Source: Candidatus Eremiobacterota bacterium (GTDB lineage: Bacteria; Vulcanimicrobiota; Vulcanimicrobiia; Vulcanimicrobiales; Vulcanimicrobiaceae). From it: DNA of 64,000 bases. Shown here piece after piece: positions 8,150 to 16,818 of this stretch. The notes under the pieces are model-generated. The model was not told the DNA's origin and made no database searches. It was given only the letters and a program-made list of their open reading frames with translations. Numbering within the stretch: position 1 is the first letter of the stretch; every line of letters starts with the position of its first letter. The DNA is taken from the NCBI GenBank assembly GCA_019240525.1, contig JAFAYE010000001.1, positions 2,329,300 through 2,393,299 of the forward strand, in the 5' to 3' direction. The position numbers were made by a program, and so were the translations under genes.

Positions 8150-9121
8150 ATGGGGGCGCGGAAGTCGAAAGAAGCCGAGGTGGAACGAGTTGTCATCATC
8201 GGTTCCGGACCGGCGGGCCTTACCGCGGCAATCTACGCGGCGCGCGCAAATTTACGACCGCTCGTGCTCGCCGGCGGCCTCTACGGTGGGCAGCTCATGC
8301 TCACGACCGATGTCGAGAACTACCCCGGATTTCCAGAAGCGATTTCCGGCCCCGAATTGATGCTACGCTTTCGCGAGCAGGCCGAGCGTTTCGGCGCGCG
8401 CGTGGAGAACGTCGACGTTGAGTCGGTCGATTTTCGCAAGCCGCCGCTGGTCGTGCGTACCAGCGACGCCGAGCACGAAAGCAAGACGGTGATCGTCGCG
8501 ACGGGTGCGAGCGCTCGTTGGCTCGATATTCCGGGCGAGGAGCGACTACGCAGCCGAGGCGTGTCGAGTTGCGCGACCTGCGATGGCGCTTTCTTTCGTG
8601 ACAAGCACATCACCGTGGTTGGCGGCGGCGACTCGGCGCTCGAAGAAGCGCTCTTTCTGACACGGTTCGGGCGTCGCGTCACGATCGTGCATCGCCGCGA
8701 CCGGTTGCGCGCGAGTAAGATTATGGCCGACCGCGCGGCATCGCACCAAAAGATCGATTTCATTTGGAATACGATGGTCGAAGAAGTGCACGGCGAGACG
8801 CACGTTACTGGGTTGCGCCTCCGTGACATCGAAAAGGGCAACACCTACGACGTTCCGACCGATGCTCTTTTCGTCGCGATCGGGCACACGCCAAATACCG
8901 CGATCTTCGCCGGCCAACTGGATCTCGACGCGCGGGGATACATCGCATCCCCCGACGGAACGGCGACCAATGCCGAGGGTGTTTTCGTGGCCGGGGACGT
9001 CAACGACCACCGCTATCGTCAGGCCATTACGGCGGCGGGCGCGGGTTGCCGCGCGGCAATGGACGCGGAGAAGTATCTCGAGGCGCTCGAGTTTACAGTA
9101 GATTCGCTAGCGCGTCTTTGA
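8150..9121 (+). CDS. trxB: Thioredoxin reductase
   Basis: 323 residues from the ATG at 8150. A GTG at 8180 preceded by a GAAG-type site is an alternative start closer to the fold. FAD-binding GSGPAGLTAA lies near the N-terminus, the redox motif CATCDG is at Cys141/Cys144, NADPH-binding VGGGDSALEEA follows, and the C-terminal FVAGDVNDHRYRQ contacts flavin. The enzyme passes electrons from NADPH to thioredoxin in the cytoplasm. Its 3' end overlaps the convergent SDR-like gene by 29 bp. CATC and the domain order make this a classical low-molecular-weight TrxB. Confidence 0.92.
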   Translation: MGARKSKEAEVERVVIIGSGPAGLTAAIYAARANLRPLVLAGGLYGGQLMLTTDVENYPGFPEAISGPELMLRFREQAERFGARVENVDVESVDFRKPPLVVRTSDAEHESKTVIVATGASARWLDIPGEERLRSRGVSSCATCDGAFFRDKHITVVGGGDSALEEALFLTRFGRRVTIVHRRDRLRASKIMADRAASHQKIDFIWNTMVEEVHGETHVTGLRLRDIEKGNTYDVPTDALFVAIGHTPNTAIFAGQLDLDARGYIASPDGTATNAEGVFVAGDVNDHRYRQAITAAGAGCRAAMDAEKYLEALEFTVDSLARL

Positions 9122-9932
9122 GTTCGGGAAAAATAAAACGGTAACCGAGCTCTTGGGTGCGGCGCGGCAAGACGCGCTGGCCGCGCAAGAGTATGTCGGC
9201 CCCTTCGCCGAGCATTGCGCGCAGCACGAACGTCGGTACGGCAACCCGCGCGGGGCGATGCAACGCGGCGGCGAGCTCGCTCGTGAAGGTGGCATTGGTC
9301 GTGGGATTGGGCGCGGTGGCATTGAGCGGCCCGTCGAACCGATCGATCGCCCCGAGATAAATTTTCACGAGGTCGTCGACGTGCACCCACGAGTACCACT
9401 GTCGTCCGTTGCCGACGATGCCTCCCATGCCGGCGCGAAAGGGTGGTAGAATTTTCTCCAGCGCTCCTCCGGCGGCACCGAGAACGATACCCGTGCGAAC
9501 GAGGGCAACGCGCATTCCAAGATTCGTCGCGGAGTTCGCTTCGCGCTCCCAGCCTACGCAGACGTGCGCTAAGAAGTCGTTGCCCGGTGGACTGGTCTCA
9601 ACGAACGTTTCCGTTTCGCTCGTCCCATAGTACCCGACCGCTGAGGCACTGACGTACGTCGTGCAACGGCGGTCGCGTTGTGCCAATTCGTCGAGGAAAC
9701 GCCGGGGTGCGCCGATGCGACTCTCTTCGATCCGCAGCTTTACGGCTGCGTTCCAGCGCTGTGCGAGCGGCTCGCCGGCGAGGTTGACGATCGCTTCGCA
9801 GGCGGCGGCAAGCGTCGCTGCGTTCGACGGATCGCGTAGCGACGCACTCACGACCTCATCGCCGCGTTGGTGCAACGCGGCGATGAGATACTTGCCGACG
9901 AAACCGGATGCACCGAGCAACATCACCTTCAC
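9093..9932 (-). CDS. TIGR01777-family NAD(P)-dependent epimerase-like protein (YfcH/SDR39U1 type)
   Basis: 279 residues with the N-terminal Rossmann motif GASGFVG (7-13) and the family features IVNLAGEPLA, SAVGYYGT, LRTGIVLG-like (VRTGIVLGAAGGALEK), WVHVDD and LNATAPNPTTN, ending in the DUF1731-like region LLRGQRVLPRRTQELGYRF. Members are atypical extended SDR proteins whose reaction is unsettled. The GTG start lies 4 nt after the stop of glcE, making it the third gene of a minus-strand operon. Its 3' end overlaps trxB tail to tail. Confidence 0.88.
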   Translation of the reverse strand: MKVMLLGASGFVGKYLIAALHQRGDEVVSASLRDPSNAATLAAACEAIVNLAGEPLAQRWNAAVKLRIEESRIGAPRRFLDELAQRDRRCTTYVSASAVGYYGTSETETFVETSPPGNDFLAHVCVGWEREANSATNLGMRVALVRTGIVLGAAGGALEKILPPFRAGMGGIVGNGRQWYSWVHVDDLVKIYLGAIDRFDGPLNATAPNPTTNATFTSELAAALHRPARVAVPTFVLRAMLGEGADILLRGQRVLPRRTQELGYRFIFPELKDALANLL

Positions 9933-9936
9933 GTCG

Positions 9937-11160
9937 TTACATTCCGCCGACGAAGCAACCGGGATTCAGGGTGCGGTTCGGATCAAAACGTGCTTTCAGC
10001 GCGCGCATGCGGTCGATGGCAGCGGGCGGCGTACCCCAAACGCGCAGATTCGCCCGGTGGGGGTGATTGCTTGCGACGACCTGCGCTGCCGGCATCATCG
10101 CGTGCAGCGCCTCGTCGAAGTTTTCGATCTTTGAGCCAAAGGCATGTGAGTCAAGATCGCTCACCCGAAGCACGACATCGCCGTTCATCAAGTCTGCGAT
10201 CGTCTCACCGCGCAGCTCGAAGCTCTGCGCGAGGCCGTGCATCTGCGATGCGCTTGACGGCGCCTCTCGTGCGAGCGGATAGAGGCGATACGTGACCGAG
10301 CGTTCGCCCAACGACGCGACGTACGCATCAACGACGCGCTCGAATGCCTCGCGCGCCCCGGCATCGACGATCCGCGTTTCGGGTACACCCGCGCGTCCCA
10401 ATGCCGAGCGCAGCTCGAGCGTCGCTCGTTCGATCAACGCAGCACTACCCTCGAGAAGCAGCAATAGACGGCCTTCCGGGCCTTCGTCACCGTCGATGGC
10501 GTGGTGAAAGCCCTCGATCACAAAAGCCGCCGACGGTGGAACTCGCAGCGCCGAAAGCTGCGTGCATGCGCGCTCCCGGGTTCGCTCCGGCAGCGGTGCG
10601 AGGAAAAGCCGGGCGTGGGTGGGACGCGGGATCGTTTTGAGGTTCGCCTGAGTGAGAACGCCGAGCGTGCCGAAGGATCCGACGTAAAGACGGCTCATGT
10701 CGTAGCCGGCGACGTTTTTGACTACCATTCCACCCGCGCGAGCGATGGTTCCGTCGGCAAGCACGATCGTTGTGCCGATGAGAAAGTCGCGCGGACGCCC
10801 GTACAGATGCCGCCGCGGACCGAGCCAACCCGCGGCCAGCGTCCCTCCCAACGTGGCATACTGCGGCTGCGGAGCATCGAAGGGAACGAATTGCCCCTGG
10901 CTTGCAAGCAAACTGGTAAGGTTCGCGATTGGCGTCCCAGCACGCACGGAGATGACCAAATCGGTGCGCTCGTTCGCGGCGATGCCGGTCAAGCCGACGG
11001 TGCTGAGCGTGACGTCGACCCGTTCGGGCGCATGGCCCATGCCGTTGAGCGTCTCCCCGCCGGCGATCCGTATTTTGTTGCCGCCGCGGTCGCAGCGCGC
11101 AACAATCTTGGCAACTCCTTGTGTGCTTTTCGGGGTCGCACGCTCGCGCGTGGCCCTCAC
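9937..11160 (-). CDS. glcE: Glycolate oxidase-type FAD-binding subunit GlcE
   Basis: 407 residues from the GTG at 11160, which overlaps the glcD stop (GTGA). A PCMH-type FAD-binding half carries ATLGGTLAAGWLGPRR and GGMVVKNVAGYDMSRLYVGSFGTLGVLT. The C-terminus ends FDPNRTLNPGCFVGGM. GlcE is the shorter flavin subunit of glycolate dehydrogenase, GlcDEF, which oxidises glycolate or D-lactate at the membrane. Only D and E are present here; no iron-sulfur GlcF follows, since the next gene is an SDR-like protein. The electron acceptor of this pair is thus unclear. Confidence 0.85.
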   Translation of the reverse strand: MRATRERATPKSTQGVAKIVARCDRGGNKIRIAGGETLNGMGHAPERVDVTLSTVGLTGIAANERTDLVISVRAGTPIANLTSLLASQGQFVPFDAPQPQYATLGGTLAAGWLGPRRHLYGRPRDFLIGTTIVLADGTIARAGGMVVKNVAGYDMSRLYVGSFGTLGVLTQANLKTIPRPTHARLFLAPLPERTRERACTQLSALRVPPSAAFVIEGFHHAIDGDEGPEGRLLLLLEGSAALIERATLELRSALGRAGVPETRIVDAGAREAFERVVDAYVASLGERSVTYRLYPLAREAPSSASQMHGLAQSFELRGETIADLMNGDVVLRVSDLDSHAFGSKIENFDEALHAMMPAAQVVASNHPHRANLRVWGTPPAAIDRMRALKARFDPNRTLNPGCFVGGM

Positions 11161-12548
11161 GGTGGAACCACTTCCGCACACTGCACGCCGCGGGGGAAAA
11201 TCTTTTCGGGATTGAGCATCCGCGCCGGGTCGAAGACATCGCGCACGCGCGCCATGGTTGCGAGGTCGTCGGTCGAGTAGATGCGTGTCATCGCATCGCG
11301 CTTCTCCCATCCGATGCCGTGCTCCCCGCTAATGGTGCCTCCGAGATCGATCGCCGTTTGTAAGATCTCATTGCCGGTCGCGACAACGGCGGCGACCTGC
11401 TTTTCGTCGCGCCTGTCGTACATGAGCAATGGGTGTAAGTTACCGTCGCCGGCGTGAAAGACGTTTCCTACCGTGATTCCGTTGGCGCGCGACGCGGCGC
11501 CCACCGCGCGCAACGCCTGGGGAAGGCGGCTGCGGGGTACGCAAACGTCTTGCGTGTAGTAGTTGGGTGCGATGCGTCCGGTTGCGCCGGCGGCGCTTTT
11601 GCGGCCGGCCCATAGCACGTCGCGCTCCGCCTGATTTCGAGCGCTTCGCCACGAACGGGCACCGTGGCGCGTGACGATCGCCTGAATTGCGGCTTCAGAT
11701 GCGCCGACGTCTTCCTCGAACCCGGCATTTTCGATCAGCAAAACCGCAGCAGCCTCAGTAGGATAACCGGCGTGAAAGGCCGCTTCGACCGCGGCGGTGA
11801 TGACGTCGTCCATCATCTCGAGCGCCGTGGGGAGAATTCCGGCGGCGATAATGGCCGAGACGGCCTCGGATGCGGCATCGATGTCGTCGAAGGCGGCGAC
11901 TCCTACCCGCACCGATTCGGGGAGTGCGAGCAGTCGCAGCCATGCCGACGTGACGATTCCCAGCGTTCCTTCGCTTCCAACCATGGCGGCCGTCAGATCG
12001 TAGCCGGCGTCGTCGAGGGCCGTTGTGAAGACCTCACCGTTTGCATCGACGACTTCCAAGCCGAGCACGTGGTTCACGGTCGTACCGTATGATAAGCAGT
12101 GTGGGCCGCCGGCATTGGTGGCGATATTGCCGCCGAGCGACGATATTTGCTGCGAAGACGGATCGGGCGCGTAAAAGAGGCCACTCGATGCCGCGTGGCG
12201 CGTGAGATCGAGGTTGACGAGACCAGGCTGGACGCGCGCTCGTCGATGACGCTCGTCGAACTCCAGCACGCGATTCATGCGCGCGAACGAGAGAACGACA
12301 CCGCCGACCTTCGGTACCGCGCCGCCGCACAATCCAGTGCCGGCGCCCCGTGCGACGATGGGCTCCCCGCAATCGCGCGCGATCTTCACAATTGCGCAAA
12401 CGTCGCGCGTCGAGCGTGGCAGGGTGACCGCCGACGGCCTCCCTCCGTCCAAATAGGCGTCGAAGGCATAGACTGCGAGATCTTCCGGCGCGGTCTTGAC
12501 CGCGTCGCTTCCGAGTGCTTCAATCAGCCGTTCCCGCAGCACCGGCAA
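11157..12548 (-). CDS. glcD: Glycolate/D-lactate oxidase FAD-linked subunit GlcD
   Basis: 463 residues, TTG start. The N-terminal PCMH FAD domain shows PIVARGAGTGLCGGAVP, SSLGGNIATNAGGPHCLSYG and AAMVGSEGTLGIVT. The C-terminal cap domain contains GNVFHAGDGNLHPLL and GEHGIGWEKR, both hallmarks of the GlcD/D-lactate dehydrogenase group that orient the 2-hydroxy acid. Together with GlcE it should oxidise glycolate or a similar hydroxy acid to the 2-oxo acid. It is the first gene of a coupled minus-strand operon (glcD-glcE-SDR), divergent from aroH. Confidence 0.88.
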   Translation of the reverse strand: MPVLRERLIEALGSDAVKTAPEDLAVYAFDAYLDGGRPSAVTLPRSTRDVCAIVKIARDCGEPIVARGAGTGLCGGAVPKVGGVVLSFARMNRVLEFDERHRRARVQPGLVNLDLTRHAASSGLFYAPDPSSQQISSLGGNIATNAGGPHCLSYGTTVNHVLGLEVVDANGEVFTTALDDAGYDLTAAMVGSEGTLGIVTSAWLRLLALPESVRVGVAAFDDIDAASEAVSAIIAAGILPTALEMMDDVITAAVEAAFHAGYPTEAAAVLLIENAGFEEDVGASEAAIQAIVTRHGARSWRSARNQAERDVLWAGRKSAAGATGRIAPNYYTQDVCVPRSRLPQALRAVGAASRANGITVGNVFHAGDGNLHPLLMYDRRDEKQVAAVVATGNEILQTAIDLGGTISGEHGIGWEKRDAMTRIYSTDDLATMARVRDVFDPARMLNPEKIFPRGVQCAEVVPP

Positions 12549-12588
12549 GGATTTCGCCGTTTGAAGGAGACCTGCTGCAAGGACAGCC

Positions 12589-12618
12589 TTGACAAATCAT
12601 CGTGGGCTGTGGTTGGTT
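12589..12618 (+). promoter_or_regulatory. Possible promoter of aroH-tyrA
   Basis: A perfect TTGACA (12589-12594) is followed after 18 nt by TTGGTT (12613-12618), a poor -10. The ATG at 12628 begins 9 nt later, which would give a nearly leaderless mRNA. The -35 is convincing, the -10 is not. Confidence 0.35.
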
Positions 12619-12627
12619 GCGAAGGCA

Positions 12628-12999
12628 ATGTTTTCTCGAGGGATTCGCGGAGCGATCACGGCCGAAGGCGACGATGTAGCGGCAATCGCGCGCGCGACCA
12701 AGCGCGTGTTAACGGAGATGACTCGGCGCAATCAGATCGCGGTCGACGACATCGCTTCGATCCTCTTTACCGTTACGCCGGATTTGCGCGCCGGCTTTCC
12801 CGCGCTGGCGGCTCGGGAAATGGGCTGGACGTGGGTGCCGATGCTCCACGCTTGCGAGATCGACGTTCCGGGAGCACTGGGGCGCTGCATTCGCGTACTG
12901 ATGCACGTGAACACTCCCAAGCATCCCGCGCAAATCGAGCACGTTTACCTTGAGGGCGCGACGGTCTTACGGCCCGACTTGATGCGAACGAGTTCTTGA
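12628..12999 (+). CDS. aroH: Chorismate mutase, AroH (monofunctional, Bacillus type)
   Basis: 123 residues matching the trimeric AroH fold: RGIRGAI at the N-terminus (Arg7), PMLHACEIDVPGALGRCIRVLMH at 71-93 (Cys76, Glu77, Arg89 in the active site) and HVNT. It converts chorismate to prephenate. I chose the ATG at 12628 because the family begins directly with MxxRGIRGA; the TTG further upstream lies inside a likely promoter -35. The stop overlaps the TTG start of tyrA (TTGA), so the two successive tyrosine/phenylalanine steps are coupled. Confidence 0.92.
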   Translation: MFSRGIRGAITAEGDDVAAIARATKRVLTEMTRRNQIAVDDIASILFTVTPDLRAGFPALAAREMGWTWVPMLHACEIDVPGALGRCIRVLMHVNTPKHPAQIEHVYLEGATVLRPDLMRTSS

Positions 13000-13805
13000 G
13001 GGCGACACTCGGGATTCTCGGTATTGGAGCGATCGGTGGCTCGATCGCACTGCGCGCGCGGCGCAACGGAATGCGCGTCATCGGCGCAGACAGCGAAGAG
13101 GCAGTATTAGCGAAGGCGCACGAGGTCGGGGCAATCGACGAGTCCGGGGCGAGCGAGCGTCTTTTCGAAGAAGCCGACATCGTAGTTATCGCGCCGCATC
13201 TCGAGGCGACGGTACGCACGCTCGAGCATCTGAGGAGCACGCCCGCGGCGGCAACCTTGATAATGGACGTCGCTTCGGTCAAACTTCCAGTCGTGCGTGC
13301 AGCGGACGGACTGCGCAATTTCGTTGCAACGCACCCAATGGCGGGGACGGAACGCAGCGGAGTGCGTGCGGCGCGCGGCGATCTTTTCGAGGGGCGCACC
13401 TGGGCCTACGCGCCGAGCAATGATGGTGCACTCGACCGCCGCGGGCGCGATTTCATCGAATCGATGGGAGCGTTACCGTTTGCCATTGCCGCGGACGAGC
13501 ACGACCGCCTGGTTGCGCTCACGTCGCACGTGCCGCAACTGGTCGCATACTACTATGCCGCCCTGCTTCGCCAGGGCGATTGGGCGAAAGCGGAGCGCCT
13601 CTGCGGTCCGGTCGCGAGCGAATTACTGCGAATTTCCACCATGAAGTTCGATATGTGGAGGAGCGTTCTGCAGACGAATGCTGCCAATATCGAGCCCCAA
13701 CTTCGGCGGCTCGTTCGCGACCTCGAAGGAGCCGCCGATGCCCTCGCGGCCGGCGGTAGCGGATCCGTTCCTACCGACTCATCCGAAAGGCAGGCTCAGG
13801 CGTAA
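12996..13805 (+). CDS. tyrA: Prephenate/arogenate dehydrogenase
   Basis: 269 residues with TTG start coupled to aroH (TTGA overlap). NAD(P)-binding GILGIGAIGGS opens the protein; THPMAGTERSG, DEHDRLVALTSHVPQL and a helical C-terminal dimerisation region (LRISTMKFDMWRSVLQTNA) are characteristic of TyrA. It oxidatively decarboxylates prephenate (or arogenate) on the way to tyrosine. There is no fused mutase or ACT domain. Cofactor choice cannot be told from the motif alone. Confidence 0.9.
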   Translation: MRATLGILGIGAIGGSIALRARRNGMRVIGADSEEAVLAKAHEVGAIDESGASERLFEEADIVVIAPHLEATVRTLEHLRSTPAAATLIMDVASVKLPVVRAADGLRNFVATHPMAGTERSGVRAARGDLFEGRTWAYAPSNDGALDRRGRDFIESMGALPFAIAADEHDRLVALTSHVPQLVAYYYAALLRQGDWAKAERLCGPVASELLRISTMKFDMWRSVLQTNAANIEPQLRRLVRDLEGAADALAAGGSGSVPTDSSERQAQA

Positions 13806-13825
13806 TGCTTTGGAAAGGAGATTAC

Positions 13826-14134
13826 ATGAAATCTATTACAGCAGGACTTGTCCTCGGAATAGCCATGCTTATGGGGGCCATGCAGCCCGCTCTCGCCCAG
13901 AGCAGCATGTCCTCGTCCATGATGGCCATGCCGCATTGCGCGGCCAACGATCCGGTCGTCGGCGTCAACATGAACACCAAAATGTATATGACCCGCGCGC
14001 AAATGATGGCGAAGTCCAGCGGGATGACCCCCGCGCAGAAGCAGGCGATGATGGCGAAGAATCACGTCAAGTTGATGTGCAAATCGCAAGCGACCGCGAT
14101 GGGCGCGAAGATGATGGCTTCACCCCCGATGTAA
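13826..14134 (+). CDS. Small exported methionine-rich protein
   Basis: 102 residues. The ATG at 13826 follows an excellent AAAGGAG site by 7 nt; an upstream ATG at 13805 lacks one. A signal peptide ends near PALAQ (residue 25). The mature chain of about 77 residues contains 17 methionines, two cysteines (PHCAAN and KLMCKS) and many lysines, with repeated MM pairs. Methionine clusters in exported proteins often bind Cu(I) or Ag(I), but I recognise no named family. A metal-binding role is inference. It lies 20 nt downstream of tyrA and convergent to the namZ-like gene. Confidence 0.7.
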   Translation: MKSITAGLVLGIAMLMGAMQPALAQSSMSSSMMAMPHCAANDPVVGVNMNTKMYMTRAQMMAKSSGMTPAQKQAMMAKNHVKLMCKSQATAMGAKMMASPPM

Positions 14135-14156
14135 GTCCGCTCGGGCAGACGGAGCG

Positions 14157-15386
14157 CTAATCGTAGAGCAAATAGCGACGGCGGGTGACCTCGAACTCTG
14201 CGACCGCCGGCGCCCATTGCTGGAGGATTGCCGGTGCCCCCATACCGTCGAGTAAGCCTTGCCGGAATGCATCCGTGCCCCAATCGCGATCGAGGCCGTT
14301 GACGCTCTTGATTCCAATTGCGTGCGGAAAGAGGTCGCGAATCGCGACGGCGATTTCGACGGCCGTCCGAACCGCGTAAAAGCGTCGGGGATCGAAGACG
14401 ATCAACTGCACGCCGGTAAGTTCGTGGCCCTCCCAGAAGCCGGTCAGCGGCGACCATGCCGCCGCTCGAAACCAAACGCCGGGCAGATCGCGAGCGTTCA
14501 AACGAGCGGCGAGGCGGGCGCCGTCGATTCCGGCCGTGCCGGCCAAGAAGAAAGGCAACGTGAACCCGCTGCCGTTGTTGATGCCGGCACTGTCGAGTAG
14601 ACCGGTGCCGACGTAGACGAACGTCGTCTCCCAGGTTGGGATGTTGGGTGAAGTCGGCACCCATTGAAGCCCTGTATCCGGCCAGATCGTCGAGCGGCGC
14701 CAGCCGTTCATGCGAACGACGCGCAGTTTAGCCCCGATCCCGAAGCGATCGTTGAAGAGACCGGCCAGCTCACCGATGGTCATGCCGTGTCGTATTGGAA
14801 TGGGATAGAGCCCGATAAACGATTCGTAAGGCGGTTCGAGCACCGGGCCCTCGACGATTTCGCCGCCGATCGGATTGGGGCGGTCGAGTACCCAAAACTC
14901 TTTTCCGTATTGCCGGGCGCTCTGCATTGCATACGCCATCGTGGAGATGTACGTGTAGGCGCGCGACCCGACGTCTTGAATGTCGAAGAGCAGGACGTCG
15001 ACGCCATCGAGCATCGTCGCGCTGGGATGACGCGATGCGCCGTACAGACTATAGACGGGCAGACGGGTTTGGGGGTCGACCGACGATGCAATCGAGGCGC
15101 CGGCACCGCGGTCGCCCCGGAAGCCGTGTTCCGGCGCGTAGATAGCTTTGATGCGCAGCTCGCTGCGCCGGTGAGCCGCATCGACAATCGATTCCAAGCG
15201 CGATGTGACGCCGCTCTGATTCGCGATGATGCCGACGCTTCGCCCATCGAGTTCACGCCAGGCGCTGCGCAAGAAGACTTCATCGCCCAGTTCGATCCGC
15301 GCCGACGGCACGGGCTCGGCTCGCAGGCGCGCCGTTGTCGCCGCAGCGATCGCCGCCGTGGCGGCTAGGAAGCGATGGCGAAGCAC
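14157..15386 (-). CDS. DUF1343 protein, exo-beta-N-acetylmuramidase NamZ family
   Basis: 409 residues with an N-terminal signal-like stretch (RFLAATAAIAAATTARLRAEP). The DUF1343 signatures are all present: VGIIANQSGVTS, YAPEHGFRG, FDIQDVGSRAYTYISTM, WVLDRPNPIGG, then PNIPTWETTFVYVGTGLL and GFWEGHELTGVQL. Characterised members (NamZ) release MurNAc from the non-reducing ends of peptidoglycan fragments, so periplasmic cell-wall recycling is likely. The GTG start overlaps the end of mqnD by 22 bp, making it the last gene of the long minus-strand operon starting with the 2-oxoacid dehydrogenase. Confidence 0.87.
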   Translation of the reverse strand: MLRHRFLAATAAIAAATTARLRAEPVPSARIELGDEVFLRSAWRELDGRSVGIIANQSGVTSRLESIVDAAHRRSELRIKAIYAPEHGFRGDRGAGASIASSVDPQTRLPVYSLYGASRHPSATMLDGVDVLLFDIQDVGSRAYTYISTMAYAMQSARQYGKEFWVLDRPNPIGGEIVEGPVLEPPYESFIGLYPIPIRHGMTIGELAGLFNDRFGIGAKLRVVRMNGWRRSTIWPDTGLQWVPTSPNIPTWETTFVYVGTGLLDSAGINNGSGFTLPFFLAGTAGIDGARLAARLNARDLPGVWFRAAAWSPLTGFWEGHELTGVQLIVFDPRRFYAVRTAVEIAVAIRDLFPHAIGIKSVNGLDRDWGTDAFRQGLLDGMGAPAILQQWAPAVAEFEVTRRRYLLYD

Positions 15387-16210
15387 GGCTCAATCGGGCG
15401 ATGCAAGATTCCAGCGTCGTGCGCCCGCGAAAACAGCGCGCTCACCGCTTCGCGTCCGACCTGCCCGAGATCGTCGGTAAACTCATTGACGTACAGCTCG
15501 ATGTGCGCCCGTATCACGTCGTCATTCATTTCGACCGCGCGTTCGCGTACGTAGGGCATAACCGCCGCCTCGCTTTCGCGGGCAAAGGCGAGGCTTTGCC
15601 GGATTGCCGAATCGAGCTCGCGCACGTGCTCGTCGGAAATGTCGTTGCGGACGAGAATCGCGCCCAAAGGAATGGGAAGCCGTGTCATGGTCTCCCACCA
15701 CTCACCCAGGTCGGCGATGGAGATGAGGCCGGCGTCGCGATAGGTAAAGCGCGATTCGTGAATGACGAGGCCCGCATCGATGTCGCCATTGACCACGGCG
15801 GGAATGATGCGGTCAAAACGCATCGGCACGACTCTGGGTCGCCGCCCGAGTGCAAGCTCCAAGAGCATATACGCGGTCGTGCGTTCGCCCGGAATGGCGA
15901 TTCGCTGCTCGGCGAATTCGGCAAAGAGCGGTGGCGATTCGGCGGGCAACGCCACCAACAATGGACCGCAGCCGCGACCAATCGCGCCGCCTGACGGAAG
16001 AATTCGATAGCGATCCAAGAGGTAAGGAACGGCGCCGTAACTGACTTTTGTGAGTTCGAACTCGCCGCGCGCGGCGCTCTGATTCAGTTCCTCGATATCG
16101 GCGAGATGGGCTTGCACCGGCGGTGCGCCTTCGAGCAGACCGTTCGTGAGTGCGGCGAAGACGTACGTATCGTTCGGGCACGGCGAGTAGGCCAACGTGA
16201 TCGGGCTCAT
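15365..16210 (-). CDS. mqnD: 1,4-dihydroxy-6-naphthoate synthase (futalosine menaquinone pathway)
   Basis: 281 residues from the ATG at 16210, which overlaps the mqnB stop (ATGA). The N-terminal MSPITLAYSPCPNDTYVF is the MqnD signature (SPCPNDT). Further features are TKVSYGAVPYLL, GAIGRGCGPLL, IPGERTTAYMLLELA and the conserved AGLVIHESRFTY. It is a periplasmic-binding-protein-fold lyase that converts cyclic dehypoxanthinyl futalosine to 1,4-dihydroxy-6-naphthoate. With mqnB next to it this shows futalosine-type menaquinone synthesis; mqnA and mqnC are not in the window. Confidence 0.93.
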   Translation of the reverse strand: MSPITLAYSPCPNDTYVFAALTNGLLEGAPPVQAHLADIEELNQSAARGEFELTKVSYGAVPYLLDRYRILPSGGAIGRGCGPLLVALPAESPPLFAEFAEQRIAIPGERTTAYMLLELALGRRPRVVPMRFDRIIPAVVNGDIDAGLVIHESRFTYRDAGLISIADLGEWWETMTRLPIPLGAILVRNDISDEHVRELDSAIRQSLAFARESEAAVMPYVRERAVEMNDDVIRAHIELYVNEFTDDLGQVGREAVSALFSRAHDAGILHRPIEPCFAIAS

Positions 16211-16818
16211 TGATTCATCTTTCCCACGGCGACGATCTCGAATAAGGCGTCGGCCACGCGCCGCAAGCCGGCGATCCCGGCCCCGAAATCCCATCCGCTC
16301 GAAGCCTGGTCGCCGCAGCGGTTCGAGATGCCTCGCAGCTCGATTGCCGGAACTTGCGCGCGCGCGGCGGCGCGAAGCATCGCGAAGCCTTCCATCGATT
16401 CGACCTGCGCCCCACGCGCACGCAAACGACGAGCCGTCGCGTTACTCGCCGTCACTCGGGTGACGGTGATGCCGCGAAGGGCGGGAAATCCGCGCTCGAT
16501 CAGTCGGGCTACCAACTCGGCATCGGAGGTCGCGCGAGCGACGATCTCTGCGCCCAGCGGCAAGGCCAGGGGATCACCGTTTTCCCGATCGAGCTCGATC
16601 TCATCATCGGCCACGACGACGCCGTCCCCAATCCGAGCACCGTCCAAGGCGCCGGCGATACCGGCATTGACGACGAGGTCGTAGCGGCGCCGTGCGAGCG
16701 CCGCGCTGACGGCGCACGAAGCCTCGATCGGTCCCACGCCCGCAATCAGCGTTTCCACGCCATCGCGGCGTTGCCAAAAATGAAGCTCCTCGTGGACGGC
16801 GCCAACGAGCAAAATCAC
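16207..16818 (-). CDS. mqnB: Futalosine hydrolase
   Basis: 203 residues with the nucleoside-phosphorylase-like fold typical of MqnB: LIAGVGPIEAS, VVNAGIAGAL, VVADDEIELDR, VESMEGFAMLRAA and ELRGISNRCGDQASSGWDF. The last two are nucleoside and base contacts. It cleaves futalosine to dehypoxanthinyl futalosine and hypoxanthine. The GTG start overlaps queE's stop (GTGA), and its own stop overlaps mqnD's ATG. It is translated as part of the coupled queD-queE-mqnB-mqnD-namZ block. Confidence 0.92.
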   Translation of the reverse strand: MILLVGAVHEELHFWQRRDGVETLIAGVGPIEASCAVSAALARRRYDLVVNAGIAGALDGARIGDGVVVADDEIELDRENGDPLALPLGAEIVARATSDAELVARLIERGFPALRGITVTRVTASNATARRLRARGAQVESMEGFAMLRAAARAQVPAIELRGISNRCGDQASSGWDFGAGIAGLRRVADALFEIVAVGKMNQ

